Positions 12,211-20,910 of a DNA stretch of 64,000 nucleotides are shown one piece after another. The position numbers and the translations under genes were made by a program. Source of the DNA: Saccharomycopsis fibuligera x Saccharomycopsis cf. fibuligera (taxonomy: Eukaryota > Ascomycota > Saccharomycetes > Ascoideales > Saccharomycopsidaceae); assembly GCA_001936135.1 (NCBI GenBank), contig CP012810.1, forward strand, positions 1,302,001-1,366,000. The letters run 5' to 3'. Numbering within the stretch: the stretch's first letter is position 1; each line of letters starts with the position of its first letter. The notes under the pieces are model-generated. The model made no database searches. It was not told the origin of the DNA and saw only the letters and a list, made by a program, of their open reading frames with translations.

Positions 12211-12726
12211 CTATTTCTTCTTTCTACCAAACATACCTCTCTTCTTCTTCTCTGGGGCTTTGCTTGCGACCGGTGCGGCATTGTAAACTGGCTGCTCGTA
12301 ACCAATTGGTTGAGAGTTGTCGTAAGGATTAGTGGAGAATAACGGGAAGTCAGGTCTGACTCTGAAACCCAACTTCGGAGTTTCTATTCTCTCCTTGTAA
12401 TATTGATCACCAGTTATAGCGTACTCAAAAGATCTGATGGTATCCAAAGGTCTTTCATCTCTGGATCTGCTTGGATTCGAAACATCAGGTTGTCTGATCG
12501 GCATACCAAAAGCATCCACTGCATTTTTCTGTTGAGCAAGAAAGACGCCCATGGACTGTCTGTTGGCATGATCATAAGCTTCTTGAAAAGGTTGGTCTTC
12601 GTTAACCGCTCTAAGAAGCTGGTTATCGTTAGCAGTGAACTTCATGTTCTTTTCGTCCTCCTTTGTGATCTTAACGTCGTACTGATTCGACTTGGAGTTA
12701 CGCTTTTCTTTATTTCTGAGACCCAT
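12211..12726 (-). CDS. conserved small protein with basic tail, YMR295C-like
   Basis: 171 residues from the ATG at 12726. The open frame continues upstream only from a TTG, so this ATG is chosen. The start MGLRNKEKRN is basic, and the centre carries SNPSRSRDERPLDTIRSFEY followed by an aromatic-rich stretch (TGDQYYKERIETPKLGFRVR). The protein ends in a strongly basic tail (EKKKRGMFGRKKK) suited to binding membranes or nucleic acid. From memory it resembles the fungal family of S. cerevisiae YMR295C/YGR273C, whose biochemical role is not known. No signal peptide or membrane segment is visible. A long purine-rich + strand tract (pyrimidine-rich in the sense of the gene) lies upstream. Confidence 0.75.
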   Translation of the reverse strand: MGLRNKEKRNSKSNQYDVKITKEDEKNMKFTANDNQLLRAVNEDQPFQEAYDHANRQSMGVFLAQQKNAVDAFGMPIRQPDVSNPSRSRDERPLDTIRSFEYAITGDQYYKERIETPKLGFRVRPDFPLFSTNPYDNSQPIGYEQPVYNAAPVASKAPEKKKRGMFGRKKK

Positions 12727-13481
12727 TTTTGAATAAAGTACTAAAAAGCTGATAAGCGAAAGTGAGTATGTGACTAAATGCTGTTGCAACTAAAGAGGAG
12801 AGAAGCAAACGCCGAGTAAACGAGCGGTAAAAGTTGATATATCAAAAAGAGCGAGATCAAGCTATGTAGCGAGAGAAGCGAGAAAGATAAACACAACAAA
12901 GATAAAAGAGAGTTTTGGAGAAAACAACCAAAAGAAAGTCGAATAGGAAGATTAGATTTGGGAAAAGAAAAGAAAAAGACAAAGACAAAAATCAAGTAAA
13001 AAGAAAAAATAAAAATAGAAAAAAAAAAATTGCTTGATATCCGGGAGGAAAACAGAGGAAAGGAAAAGATGGGCCTGCTGCACGGTGGGCGGGTGGGGGC
13101 TGTGGATTGGAAGCGGAACAGACCTGCCTTTTTATTTTGCGTAGCGCACTGTGTGCCGCCATCGCCCATCACAGCCTCGCTAGTGTAGCGCCACCCGCTT
13201 ACATAAGCGCACGTCGTCTGTCAAGTGCAATTATTATTATTGCCAGGACGGTGGCTTGCTGCGCCTTCACGCGCCCTCCGGCGCGGTGTTTGTGCTCGGT
13301 GGGCAGTCTGGCATTGTCTTGGTGCCGCTGATAATCAGTTGGAATCCCGGTACCTGAGATTGTTGGTTGGACAGTCAGTAAATGAGTATATTGTGCTGCT
13401 GGTCAGCTTATGTAACGCGTTATATAATAGTATATACCCCTGACGCCCACACACACGGCAGAAGACATTAGAGCTTCTAGC
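12727..13481. other. intergenic: pyrimidine-rich leader and GC-rich patch
   Basis: This is upstream of the 12211-12726 gene and downstream of the cyclophilin. About 12,890-13,030 is almost pure purine on the + strand, so the leader of the minus gene would be CT-rich, a common yeast promoter feature. About 13,060-13,340 is strikingly GC-rich for this genome and contains a perfect hairpin, CGCGCC-CTCC-GGCGCG (13270-13285). A palindrome TAACGCGTTA (13413-13422) includes an ACGCGT MCB-like site. Short open frames in the GC-rich patch look accidental. Confidence 0.6.
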
Positions 13482-14144
13482 TTATAATTCGTCCTTGGAT
13501 GGAGCATCGGTAGCAGCGTCGGTGGCGGCAGCAGTAGAAGCAGTTTCCTCAACAATCTCCCCAGAGTCAGCAATTACAATATCGACAGTTGGCTTGTCTC
13601 TGAAGTTGGTCTTTGCGCCTTCAATTTTTTGAACAACATCGTAACCTTCAAGAACTTTGCCGAAAACGACGTGCTTACCGTCCAACCAGCTGGTCTTTGA
13701 GGTGGTGATGAAGAATTGAGAGCCGTTGGTGTCTCTACCGGCATTGGCCATGGACAAGTATCCCTTTTGATGCTTGATCTTGAAGTTTTCATCCTTGAAT
13801 TTGCTACCGTAAATGGACTTACCACCAATTCCAGTACCATGAGTAAAGTCACCACCTTGGATCATAAAATCCTTGATAACTCTGTGGAAGATAGATTTCT
13901 TGTAGCCAAACTTTGGATCTTCAGAAATAGCCAATTGTCTGAAATTTTCAGCGGTTTTAGGAACAACATCACCAAACAAGCCAATGACAATTCTTCCCAA
14001 GTCCTTTTCACCCTGTTTTATGTCAAAGTAAACTTTGTGAGTGACTTCAGGATCCACAACTTCGTCCTTAGCGCCATTAACACCGCTCGCAAAGAGTAAA
14101 GCGAAGCTGATGATTAATAAAACTGCTGATAAGAGCTTCATCAT
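13482..14144 (-). CDS. CPR5: ER-lumenal cyclophilin (peptidyl-prolyl isomerase) with KDEL tail
   Basis: 220 residues. Residues 1-24 are a signal peptide with a hydrophobic core ([18 protein letters not shown]). The cyclophilin domain spans about 35-195 and carries the standard active-site motifs [35 protein letters not shown] and [12 protein letters not shown], including the catalytic Arg of FHR. A short Ala/Thr-rich linker leads to the C-terminal KDEL retrieval signal, so the protein should reside in the ER lumen and catalyse proline isomerisation during secretory protein folding. Length and layout match S. cerevisiae Cpr5, although that protein ends in HDEL. It is divergently transcribed from the probable USA1 gene across 410 bp. 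Cpr2 is an alternative name, but the retrieval signal favours Cpr5. Confidence 0.92.
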   Translation of the reverse strand: MMKLLSAVLLIISFALLFASGVNGAKDEVVDPEVTHKVYFDIKQGEKDLGRIVIGLFGDVVPKTAENFRQLAISEDPKFGYKKSIFHRVIKDFMIQGGDFTHGTGIGGKSIYGSKFKDENFKIKHQKGYLSMANAGRDTNGSQFFITTSKTSWLDGKHVVFGKVLEGYDVVQKIEGAKTNFRDKPTVDIVIADSGEIVEETASTAAATDAATDAPSKDEL

Positions 14145-14554
14145 TGAAACTTCAGTACTAGTATAAGAAATCTTACTTTTGTTTGCAATTTCACAAACGT
14201 ATGTTTAAATAACCGTAAGTAATATCCCAACACGAGCAATTTTTAAATTGACAGCGCTTTCATTGCAATTTTCGTTTCCGTTCCAGATGTTCTCCAAGAT
14301 AATTTCTTACGTAGCAAACAGCACCAGCGCATCTAACCGAAGGTCGTTTGTTTGTGAGAGCGTGCGACATCCCCATCTGAGAGAAAGGCAACAGTTATTT
14401 AGCACAACCAGTATGCGTATTGGGCGTCTGATCTGACAAGAGATGACTCTTGTGTTTTCTATAGCCTATAATAAAAATTTGCTTAATTTTACATCCAAAA
14501 TCAATAGATATCTATATTGTCCTTTTTTTGTATCAGTATCATGTACCATAAGCT
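14145..14554. promoter_or_regulatory. divergent promoter between CPR5 and the USA1-like gene
   Basis: 410 bp shared by two genes whose products act at the ER. It contains GAGCGTG at 14358-14364, one base away from the CAGNGTG core of the yeast unfolded-protein response element. A TTACGTA lies near 14308. No stronger element was found. Co-regulation by ER stress is an inference from gene content and this near-match. Confidence 0.4.
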
Positions 14555-17437
14555 ATGACTTATTCCCATAAATTAAGACTCAAATTATGGACCAGTGATC
14601 CGTCCATCATCAACTTCGATAACAGAATCATCAGAACAACTTCACAAAATACAGTCCTGGATATCAAGAACGTAATCTGGAAAAGATCTGAAGAGCAAAT
14701 CTTGGAAGCTGAAGAACAGCAAAAAGACATCAAGGGGACGAATAAGGACGGCTGCGAGGCTACCAGTACTGCCACATCATCTACTAGATTCACTAAATTG
14801 TTGCACCCCAAAATAATAAAAGTATTGTATAAGAACTCAGAGCATTTGGACAATGAGAAACTTGAAAGCTTCATACTGGAGCAAGACATAAAGTATAGTG
14901 GTGAATTTGTATCAATACAAATTGCGCTTACCAAAGACTCTTCTCAAAGTAACAAGACTCAGATAAGTGGCAATGATGTCTATACTCACTCAGATTATAA
15001 GGATCCCTTGGCCAATATCAATTTGATATATCGAAGTGAATACTCCAACTTCAATTTCTCTACTAGAGAGTCAATTTATTGCACGATTAGCAGTTTGAAA
15101 TATTTTATACTTGATGAGTTACACAGAAAATCCTTTGATGGGTTGAAAAGTAACTCTGTTAAAGACATATTAATCTCGACTCATCCAAAGACTAAAACAC
15201 AAGAACTTGACGAGCAGGCTAGTTTATCTGATATTTATCTGTTAGATACGCTTCCTGTGAGTAACGAATTCAATCTTTATTTTCAATTGGACCTAAGTGA
15301 GAATTACATCACAACAGTAAATGAAAACTTAGTGGAGTTCAGATTATTGTCTTCTAATGTGGCAGGTCGCGAGGTAGTAACTGAGAAAATCAAAGTCGAT
15401 TCCAACTTGAACGTAAAAGATATTAAGCTCAAAATCATAAGTATACAAAACCCGACAAAATTACCAAACTTGACAGTGGATGACATTAAAGTTATATTCC
15501 TGGGACAAGTATTGACAAATGATGAAAGTATTAAAGAAGCATTTAAACTTTTGGGCCATAAACCCCCTACTTATCCAATAAACTTGCATTTTCTTATAAG
15601 TGCAGACTATATGCTGAGACACGCACTGTTGCAAGACTTGAGTTCAGAAAAGGAAGAGAGTATTTGGGAACAAATAAAAAATGGTAGAGCATTTGAATTT
15701 TTGCCTAAAGAGGAAGATATTGTTTATTCGGATGAAGAATACTATGAACAAAATGGCGTTGAGGGTGCTACTACTGGCTCACTGCTGCAACTTATGAGCA
15801 GTAATAGTAACACAATGCCTGAAACATTGGCATCAAAAGATTTTTCTGCAAGTTACGAGACAGTTGTGAAAAACAGACCTCCTGTGTGGGATGATTACGT
15901 TCTGGAAGGCACGTCTTTCAATTTGCTATTGAGCCAGAAAAAAAAAGAGTATTATGTTGTTGATCAAAGAAAACACTCAACCAAGCTGATTGAAATTTCT
16001 TTAACATTGCCTAATGGAAACATCAAAATGGTCACATTATCAACTTCTCAAGCAATAGTAAACAAAACAAATTTAAATGCACCATATTTGATTCTCAGCC
16101 CGTCAGGTATCGCAGAGATTACAAAATTGGGAGTTAATATTGAACCACCTAAGATTGTCTTATCAAATTCGATATCGAAAAGACAGCAGGACTTGAGATA
16201 TACACCAACACCTACAACAATCAGCACAGATCTAAGTGTAACTCATGGTACAAATGAAAGCTCTGATAATCTACTAAACCAAAACACAGCACGCAACTCA
16301 TTAGCTGGTAACTACCCACGTACAAATATCAATCACGACAACATCAATAACTTCAACGATAATTTCAATAATTTTGCCAATTTTAACAACCACAACAACA
16401 ACCTTAGACAACCACTTACACTCCATTCTATGATACGAAATATGAGGAACTTTAATATTGGCGAAATTGGACGCCACCTTTTCCCAACAATAATGCTTTT
16501 CACTAAATACATTTTCGTGTTATGCATAGTGATACCTGAATTATACACCTCCGGTAAATATTATCTTGCATCGTTTGCTTTTGCTGCAATCATAATTATA
16601 GCTTTGGTGAGGGAAGTCGGCTTTAGAAGACTTGAGCAGTTTCTCTTGACTGAAAATCAGCCTCGTTTTAGAGCGACACTTTTGCCCATTGTTAGCACTA
16701 TCCGCAATGTCACCCGCAACAGTGACTGGATATATCGAATTCTTCGATTTTGTTGTGATGACAGAGCATATCAATATGATAACGCTGTGCTTGAAGATTT
16801 TATTTACAGCCTTGACGAATCTGAATATTTTAATCAATATGAAGCAGTAGAAGAAAGTGACGAGAACTTTGAAAAAATGATGAGTATCAAAAAGGAAACA
16901 TTAGAATTTTTTAAAAAAGACAATAGGCGCCAAAGTTCATTCAAGAACTTTGTTTTAGTGATATTCAAAGATATTTTGTTGTTTTTTCTTACGTTATTTC
17001 CACCTTTGTATGATGAACTCAAAGAAATTATGTTAGAGCAAAGGCAGGATTTACGAAGCGATCTTATAGTATTCTACAGAACTTTAGCACATAAAAGGTT
17101 TTCTAGTGCTGCTGCTGGCAATGAAAATAACGAAGTTGATGATTACGAAAATGTGAATGATAATAATGATCCAATTAATATTGATAATGCAAACGAAACT
17201 AATGGAGAAATATTGACTGGCACGGGCTTTTCAAGAGCTGGTACAGAGAGTATTAGAAGCAGAAGAACACACCGAGTAATTGACGGGGACACAAATATCA
17301 ACTCAGTCGAAAACGGTGACAATGAAAGTGATGATGGCACAACTGTTAGTGATGGTAGTGACCTTACTGTGAGTGATCCCCTTAATAACACAAGTTCCGA
17401 CACTGACACAGAAGATCGAGCAGATGGTAGTTTTTAA
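14555..17437 (+). CDS. USA1: USA1-like ERAD scaffold, ubiquitin-like domain membrane protein
   Basis: 960 residues. The N-terminus begins with a beta-rich segment (KLRLKLWTSDPSIINF). A ubiquitin-like fold spans about residues 258-350, with VKDIKLKI, IKVIFLGQVLTNDESIKEAF and PINLHFLI. An Asn-rich linker (~565-625) precedes two closely spaced membrane segments (~645-665 and 672-690). A third hydrophobic stretch at ~797-817 is followed by an acidic, Asn/Ser/Asp-rich tail. This order (UBL, paired membrane segments, cytosolic tail) fits Usa1/Herp proteins, which scaffold the Hrd1 ubiquitin ligase and Der1 in ER-associated degradation. It is somewhat longer than S. cerevisiae Usa1. The assignment rests on architecture and partial N-terminal resemblance. 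Another UBL membrane protein remains possible. Confidence 0.65.
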   Translation: MTYSHKLRLKLWTSDPSIINFDNRIIRTTSQNTVLDIKNVIWKRSEEQILEAEEQQKDIKGTNKDGCEATSTATSSTRFTKLLHPKIIKVLYKNSEHLDNEKLESFILEQDIKYSGEFVSIQIALTKDSSQSNKTQISGNDVYTHSDYKDPLANINLIYRSEYSNFNFSTRESIYCTISSLKYFILDELHRKSFDGLKSNSVKDILISTHPKTKTQELDEQASLSDIYLLDTLPVSNEFNLYFQLDLSENYITTVNENLVEFRLLSSNVAGREVVTEKIKVDSNLNVKDIKLKIISIQNPTKLPNLTVDDIKVIFLGQVLTNDESIKEAFKLLGHKPPTYPINLHFLISADYMLRHALLQDLSSEKEESIWEQIKNGRAFEFLPKEEDIVYSDEEYYEQNGVEGATTGSLLQLMSSNSNTMPETLASKDFSASYETVVKNRPPVWDDYVLEGTSFNLLLSQKKKEYYVVDQRKHSTKLIEISLTLPNGNIKMVTLSTSQAIVNKTNLNAPYLILSPSGIAEITKLGVNIEPPKIVLSNSISKRQQDLRYTPTPTTISTDLSVTHGTNESSDNLLNQNTARNSLAGNYPRTNINHDNINNFNDNFNNFANFNNHNNNLRQPLTLHSMIRNMRNFNIGEIGRHLFPTIMLFTKYIFVLCIVIPELYTSGKYYLASFAFAAIIIIALVREVGFRRLEQFLLTENQPRFRATLLPIVSTIRNVTRNSDWIYRILRFCCDDRAYQYDNAVLEDFIYSLDESEYFNQYEAVEESDENFEKMMSIKKETLEFFKKDNRRQSSFKNFVLVIFKDILLFFLTLFPPLYDELKEIMLEQRQDLRSDLIVFYRTLAHKRFSSAAAGNENNEVDDYENVNDNNDPINIDNANETNGEILTGTGFSRAGTESIRSRRTHRVIDGDTNINSVENGDNESDDGTTVSDGSDLTVSDPLNNTSSDTDTEDRADGSF

Positions 17438-17566
17438 GAAAGAAAAAAAACACGCTCCCTCTACTTTTTTTTAAAAAAGTTTTTTTATAATTTCTTCAAT
17501 TTATATATATACATCAATCAACAAATTTATTTATCAGGCGTTCTTCTTTCAAATTATCGACCTTGT

Positions 17567-18727
17567 TTATGCTAACTGAGGAGCACCTGGGACAGGATTG
17601 CCATAAGCATCAACTAAGCCTTGTTGCATCAACATGATCTGTTCACTACCTGGAGCCTCAAACTGTAAACCCAAACCCAATCTATTAGTGCTCTTGAAAT
17701 GGTCGATTTCACCGCTGAACAAAACACTGACAGTAGGCAAAATTCTTTTTTCCAAAAATGCAGCAACCTTACCTTCGTTATCAATTTGACCTCTGAAAAC
17801 ACTTTGTCTGAATTCGTATTTGGCACCAATGGTGGTGACACCATTAACAACTGGTTCGGCACCAATAACTTGCCCAATCAATGGGTCAGCAATTGGTTTC
17901 AAAGTAGCTTGAATTTGTGTTTCAATACCGGCTTCAAGTTTGTCACTAACTTTTCTCCAGAAAGAGGCAACGAGGGAACCTTGAGCTTGAAGTTGTGCAG
18001 AAGCAATCCAGTTACCAGCATTGAATCTACCCACATAAGAAATAGCGGCATCTGGTGGATATTGTGCTTGTTTAGAGTAAAGAGCTTCAAGACCAACGGC
18101 CAATCTTTGACTAACGGATTGCAAAATGGAACCAACGACAACACCGGAAAAGTCACCGTCCAAGAAAGATGGGTTCAACGCTTTCAAATTGATAGAGTAG
18201 TCAATACCTTGCAAGTCTTGTTCCAATTGGACCATGGTTGGTTGGCCCTGAGCGATCTGTAAAGTAACTTTAGAAATAAAATCCTTACTCCAGCCGTAGT
18301 TCAATCTACCACTAAGAGATAAGTCATTGTCAATATTACCTTGGACAAAAAAGTTGTCTGCAGCATAAAGGGCACTAAAAGCATATGGTGGGATAGTCTT
18401 GGAGCCGATCGACAAAGTGTGAGAGGTTTGAAATGCTGGGTTTAAACTGAAGGCCTTGTTGAGGTCTGCACGCAAACCTGTGAAAAAATATGGAGCAACA
18501 AAGACATCTTTAGAAACTTCTTTATTCAAGTTTTCAATGGTGCCTGGGTTCAAAAGACCAATGGACTTACGGTGGTCCGAAAATCCACTGTAGACATTAT
18601 TCAAGTAAGAAAAAATTGGGTTGGAGGACCAGAAACCTGGCTTTGGCTTTTCTGGGGTGACGTTAGGCAAAGCGCCAACGTTCAACTTGGCGAGATCGCC
18701 TAATGGAAGGGGAGTGTGTGAGGACAT
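17567..18727 (-). CDS. TOM40: Tom40, channel of the mitochondrial outer-membrane translocase
   Basis: 386 residues from the ATG at 18727 (MSSHTPLPLGDL). The frame is open further upstream only to a TTG. The sequence matches Tom40 along its length: NPGTIENLNKEVSKDVF, PYFFTGLRADLNKAFSLNP, then QGNIDNDLSLSGRLNYGW and VLFSGEIDHFKSTNRLGLGL. It should form the 19-strand beta-barrel through which nearly all nuclear-encoded mitochondrial proteins pass. The C-terminal strand NRLGLGLQFE fits the beta-signal read by the SAM complex. It is convergent with the USA1-like gene, with about 130 bp between the stops. No CTG codon was found in the stretches of this gene that I scanned. Confidence 0.97.
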   Translation of the reverse strand: MSSHTPLPLGDLAKLNVGALPNVTPEKPKPGFWSSNPIFSYLNNVYSGFSDHRKSIGLLNPGTIENLNKEVSKDVFVAPYFFTGLRADLNKAFSLNPAFQTSHTLSIGSKTIPPYAFSALYAADNFFVQGNIDNDLSLSGRLNYGWSKDFISKVTLQIAQGQPTMVQLEQDLQGIDYSINLKALNPSFLDGDFSGVVVGSILQSVSQRLAVGLEALYSKQAQYPPDAAISYVGRFNAGNWIASAQLQAQGSLVASFWRKVSDKLEAGIETQIQATLKPIADPLIGQVIGAEPVVNGVTTIGAKYEFRQSVFRGQIDNEGKVAAFLEKRILPTVSVLFSGEIDHFKSTNRLGLGLQFEAPGSEQIMLMQQGLVDAYGNPVPGAPQLA

Positions 18728-18830
18728 GGTAAAGTTACCCAATGAATAACTATTCTGAAATGTTTTGGGTAGTGAGTAAAAGGGCAAATATTATGACTAG
18801 CTTTAATCTTTTTGCTTTGCCTTACACTCA

Positions 18831-18992
18831 CTATTTTGCCATTTTTTCAGCTTTGGTTTTCAGTCGCTCGAAATTTGGCTTAAAAATTTTCTTTGCGCGG
18901 GGCTCGTAACAGCGGAATCTTACAATATTGTTCTCTTCATTATGGGGTACTTCGGGGATGTTATTGGTTCTTGGAGATGGAGATGTTGACAT
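18831..18992 (-). CDS. small hypothetical basic protein (53 aa)
   Basis: An ATG-initiated frame of 53 residues beginning MSTSPSPRTNNIPEVPHN and ending in a Lys-rich helix (RLKTKAEKMAK). The frame is open upstream for ~21 codons to a TTG, so the ATG is preferred. It sits about 100 bp upstream of TOM40 on the same strand and would overlap its promoter, so it could also be an upstream ORF. I do not recognise it. The middle (IVRFRCYEPRAKKIFKPNFE) looks protein-like rather than random, but evidence for expression is lacking. Confidence 0.4.
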   Translation of the reverse strand: MSTSPSPRTNNIPEVPHNEENNIVRFRCYEPRAKKIFKPNFERLKTKAEKMAK

Positions 18993-19179
18993 ATTTGGAA
19001 TAATTACAAAGAATGTCTTCCTGGTCTTACGGATAAAACCTAAATATGTGTGCAAAGAATGTAGCTATGCCTTGCCGCCTTATCATCTTGTATTAATTTC
19101 GCTTTAGTGGCCCGAGTACAGTCGGGGAGCGAGCAGAAGATCTGCCCCGCACAAGCCGATAAACATATCGGAATCACCA

Positions 19180-19831
19180 TTACAACAAAATATCTAAAAT
19201 GAGCGTATTCAAAATGCATATTAGCAAAAACTGCGAATTGGAAACTGGGCGGTTTGATAGTGGAGGAATGGAGTTTTCAACGGTAAAAGGATCAGCTTGG
19301 ACGTCAGGTTCTTCATCTTTTTTGGTTTCAAACGATTCAGTGGAATGGTTCAATAGTGTATTAATATTTTGAGCCGGTCCGGGGGAAGGATCTTGGTGTA
19401 CTGCGGCTTCAGTCTCCGGGGGAACTTAAACATCCATGCTAGGAGGGATCTCATTTGATGGAGTCATACTAAATGTAATTTTTCCATAATGCTTGTGCTG
19501 CTGGATATTTAACCAAAAAGTGCTCCATTTGTTTGTTGATAGCATCCTCGTATGACTGTTGTTTGTGCTTTTTACGTGATAAATCCTCAGAGCACCACTT
19601 ACATTCCTCACCGTGTAATTTGAACTTCTCGACTCCGAGGTGGAATGTGTGTATATTCTTGAAGCAGCCAGGGTGTTTGAACGTTTGTTTGTTTAGCATT
19701 TGCCAGAATGCTTGACACCCTTTATTAGTGACTTGCTTGGGACGTGCCAACTGGTTTGAGAATAGTAGTTTATCTTTCTTCTCTCGCAATTGTGCACTAC
19801 CGTTCCTGGTTTTTTTTTTTTTCACACACAA
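19180..19831 (-). pseudogene. broken gene of unknown family, possibly transposon-derived
   Basis: A 120-codon frame (19469-19831) contains a Cys/His-rich segment, HPGCFKNIHTFHLGVEKF, followed by CKWCSEDL and a Lys/Gln-rich helix. It lacks an ATG. After its stop the coding sense continues in another frame (MTPSNEIPPSMDV) and is interrupted by TAA at 19426-19428. The frame then reads on through acidic, Pro-rich sequence (VPPETEAAVHQDPSPGPAQN) to a hydrophobic end, QFLLICILNTLILDILL, stopping at 19180-19182. One frameshift plus one stop therefore break what looks like a single gene. Its start abuts the poly(A)-like end of a 129-bp repeat and a tRNA gene lies close by, so a mobile-element origin is plausible but unproven. 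Confidence 0.45.
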
Positions 19832-19952
19832 TATTGATTTATTATTTCTATATAAACGGTAGAAAATAATATCTTATAAACTTATCTATATAGCATATAC
19901 AGTATAGTTCAGTTGTTATTATATAGAGGAAACTTATACAAGTGAAAACCCC
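19824..19952 (-). repeat. 129-bp dispersed repeat, copy 1
   Basis: Aligns without gaps to 21998-22126 with 8 mismatches by eye (about 94% identity), and the two copies share the same outer boundary. On the minus strand each copy starts GGGGTTTTCACTTGTATAAG, ends near AATATTGTGTGT and is followed by a run of about 12-13 A. That layout fits a short retroposon 3' end or a solo LTR fragment. Copy 1 lies ~80 bp upstream of tRNA-Phe, a favoured target site of yeast retroelements. No tRNA-type A/B boxes are visible inside it. Confidence 0.75.
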
Positions 19953-20030
19953 TTTTGGGATGGCTACAAAACACTTATATATATTGATACAGTTTTATAT
20001 AATTTCCAGTGTTTTAAAAAAAGAAAAGTT

Positions 20031-20119
20031 GCGGACTTAGCTCAGTTGGGAGAGCGTCAGACTGAAGTGTTCAAATTATAGAAATCTGAAGGTCCTGTGT
20101 TCGATCCACAGAGTTCGCA
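20031..20119 (+). tRNA. tRNA-Phe (GAA) with 16-base intron
   Basis: Acceptor stem GCGGACT pairs with AGTTCGC, followed by discriminator A at 20119. The D arm is GCTC-AGTTGGGA-GAGC, the anticodon stem TCAGA/TCTGA and the T arm CTGTG-TTCGATC-CACAG. The anticodon GAA is at 20064-20066. The intron at 20068-20083 follows position 37, the usual site, and contains TTC, which can pair with the anticodon. The sequence is nearly identical to yeast tRNA-Phe. A T-run downstream (from about 20150) could serve Pol III termination. Confidence 0.97.
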
Positions 20120-20781
20120 TTATTTTTTGCTTTCCCTAAACTCTATAGTTTTTTTTTTTTTTTTAACTGTAAGAGTGCCTATATAGCGTCCATTTATTAT
20201 ACTTCAAACTTGTTCCCGACACCGATGTACTACAAAGTCGTTAAAAAGCTGAAAATACAACAACATAGTGAGCTATCACATCTACATTAGTATGCAATGG
20301 CATGTTACTCGTTTTCGACTGTTTACCGATACTTTTTGTGTTATACAAGGTTGACAATGTAATCATATCTTGTGACGTAATTGGATGTAGATTTGAAGAG
20401 TGTTGAAGAAAAAAAAAATTTTTTGGAAAAAAAGCAGCGAAAACTTTTTTTTCCAACGAGCTCAAACAAAGCGGTTGATGCTTGATGCAATTAGCTTAAT
20501 TAAGGGCTAAAGAATTTCTTTTCCAACATAAAACGCTCATTTTAACAAAAGATTCAGTATAACAGAATGGCAAAAATTTAAACTAATTACTTTTTACATT
20601 AATAGTATTTTCAGTTCCCGCCTCAGAGCCGTTTCATGCTATGTATAAACCTAATGGTTTAGCAGAACTATAAATCCTGTCCTGATTAGGTGGTAGACAA
20701 TTTAATCTAAAATGTGTCTAATGAATATTTTCAGGAAGCAAAAAATAAAATTTCAAAATTGAAAAAAAAGTAAAAAATATA
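20120..20781. other. spacer between tRNA-Phe and tRNA-His
   Basis: AT-rich sequence with T-runs at about 20149-20164. No gene, repeat copy or element was recognised. The minus-strand frame at 20241-20465 has no supporting feature. Confidence 0.6.
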
Positions 20782-20853
20782 TGCCGGCCCCAGGAATCGA
20801 ACCTGGGTCTAGTCGGCCACAACGACTCGTACTGACCACTATACTAGGCCGGC
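20782..20853 (-). tRNA. tRNA-His (GTG)
   Basis: On the minus strand the acceptor GCCGGCC (20853-20847) pairs with GGCCGGC, and the discriminator is A at 20782. The D arm GTAT-AGTGGTCA-GTAC, anticodon loop TTGTGGC with anticodon GTG, and T arm with TTCGATT are all present. There is no intron. It matches yeast tRNA-His closely, including the TAGTATAGTGGT segment. A LINE reverse transcriptase relic begins within about 60 bp of its 5' end. Confidence 0.96.
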
Positions 20854-20910
20854 TGTTTTTATATATATTGTTTATTTGTTGTAAACATTTGTCTTCCTCA
20901 TTGTGTTCTC

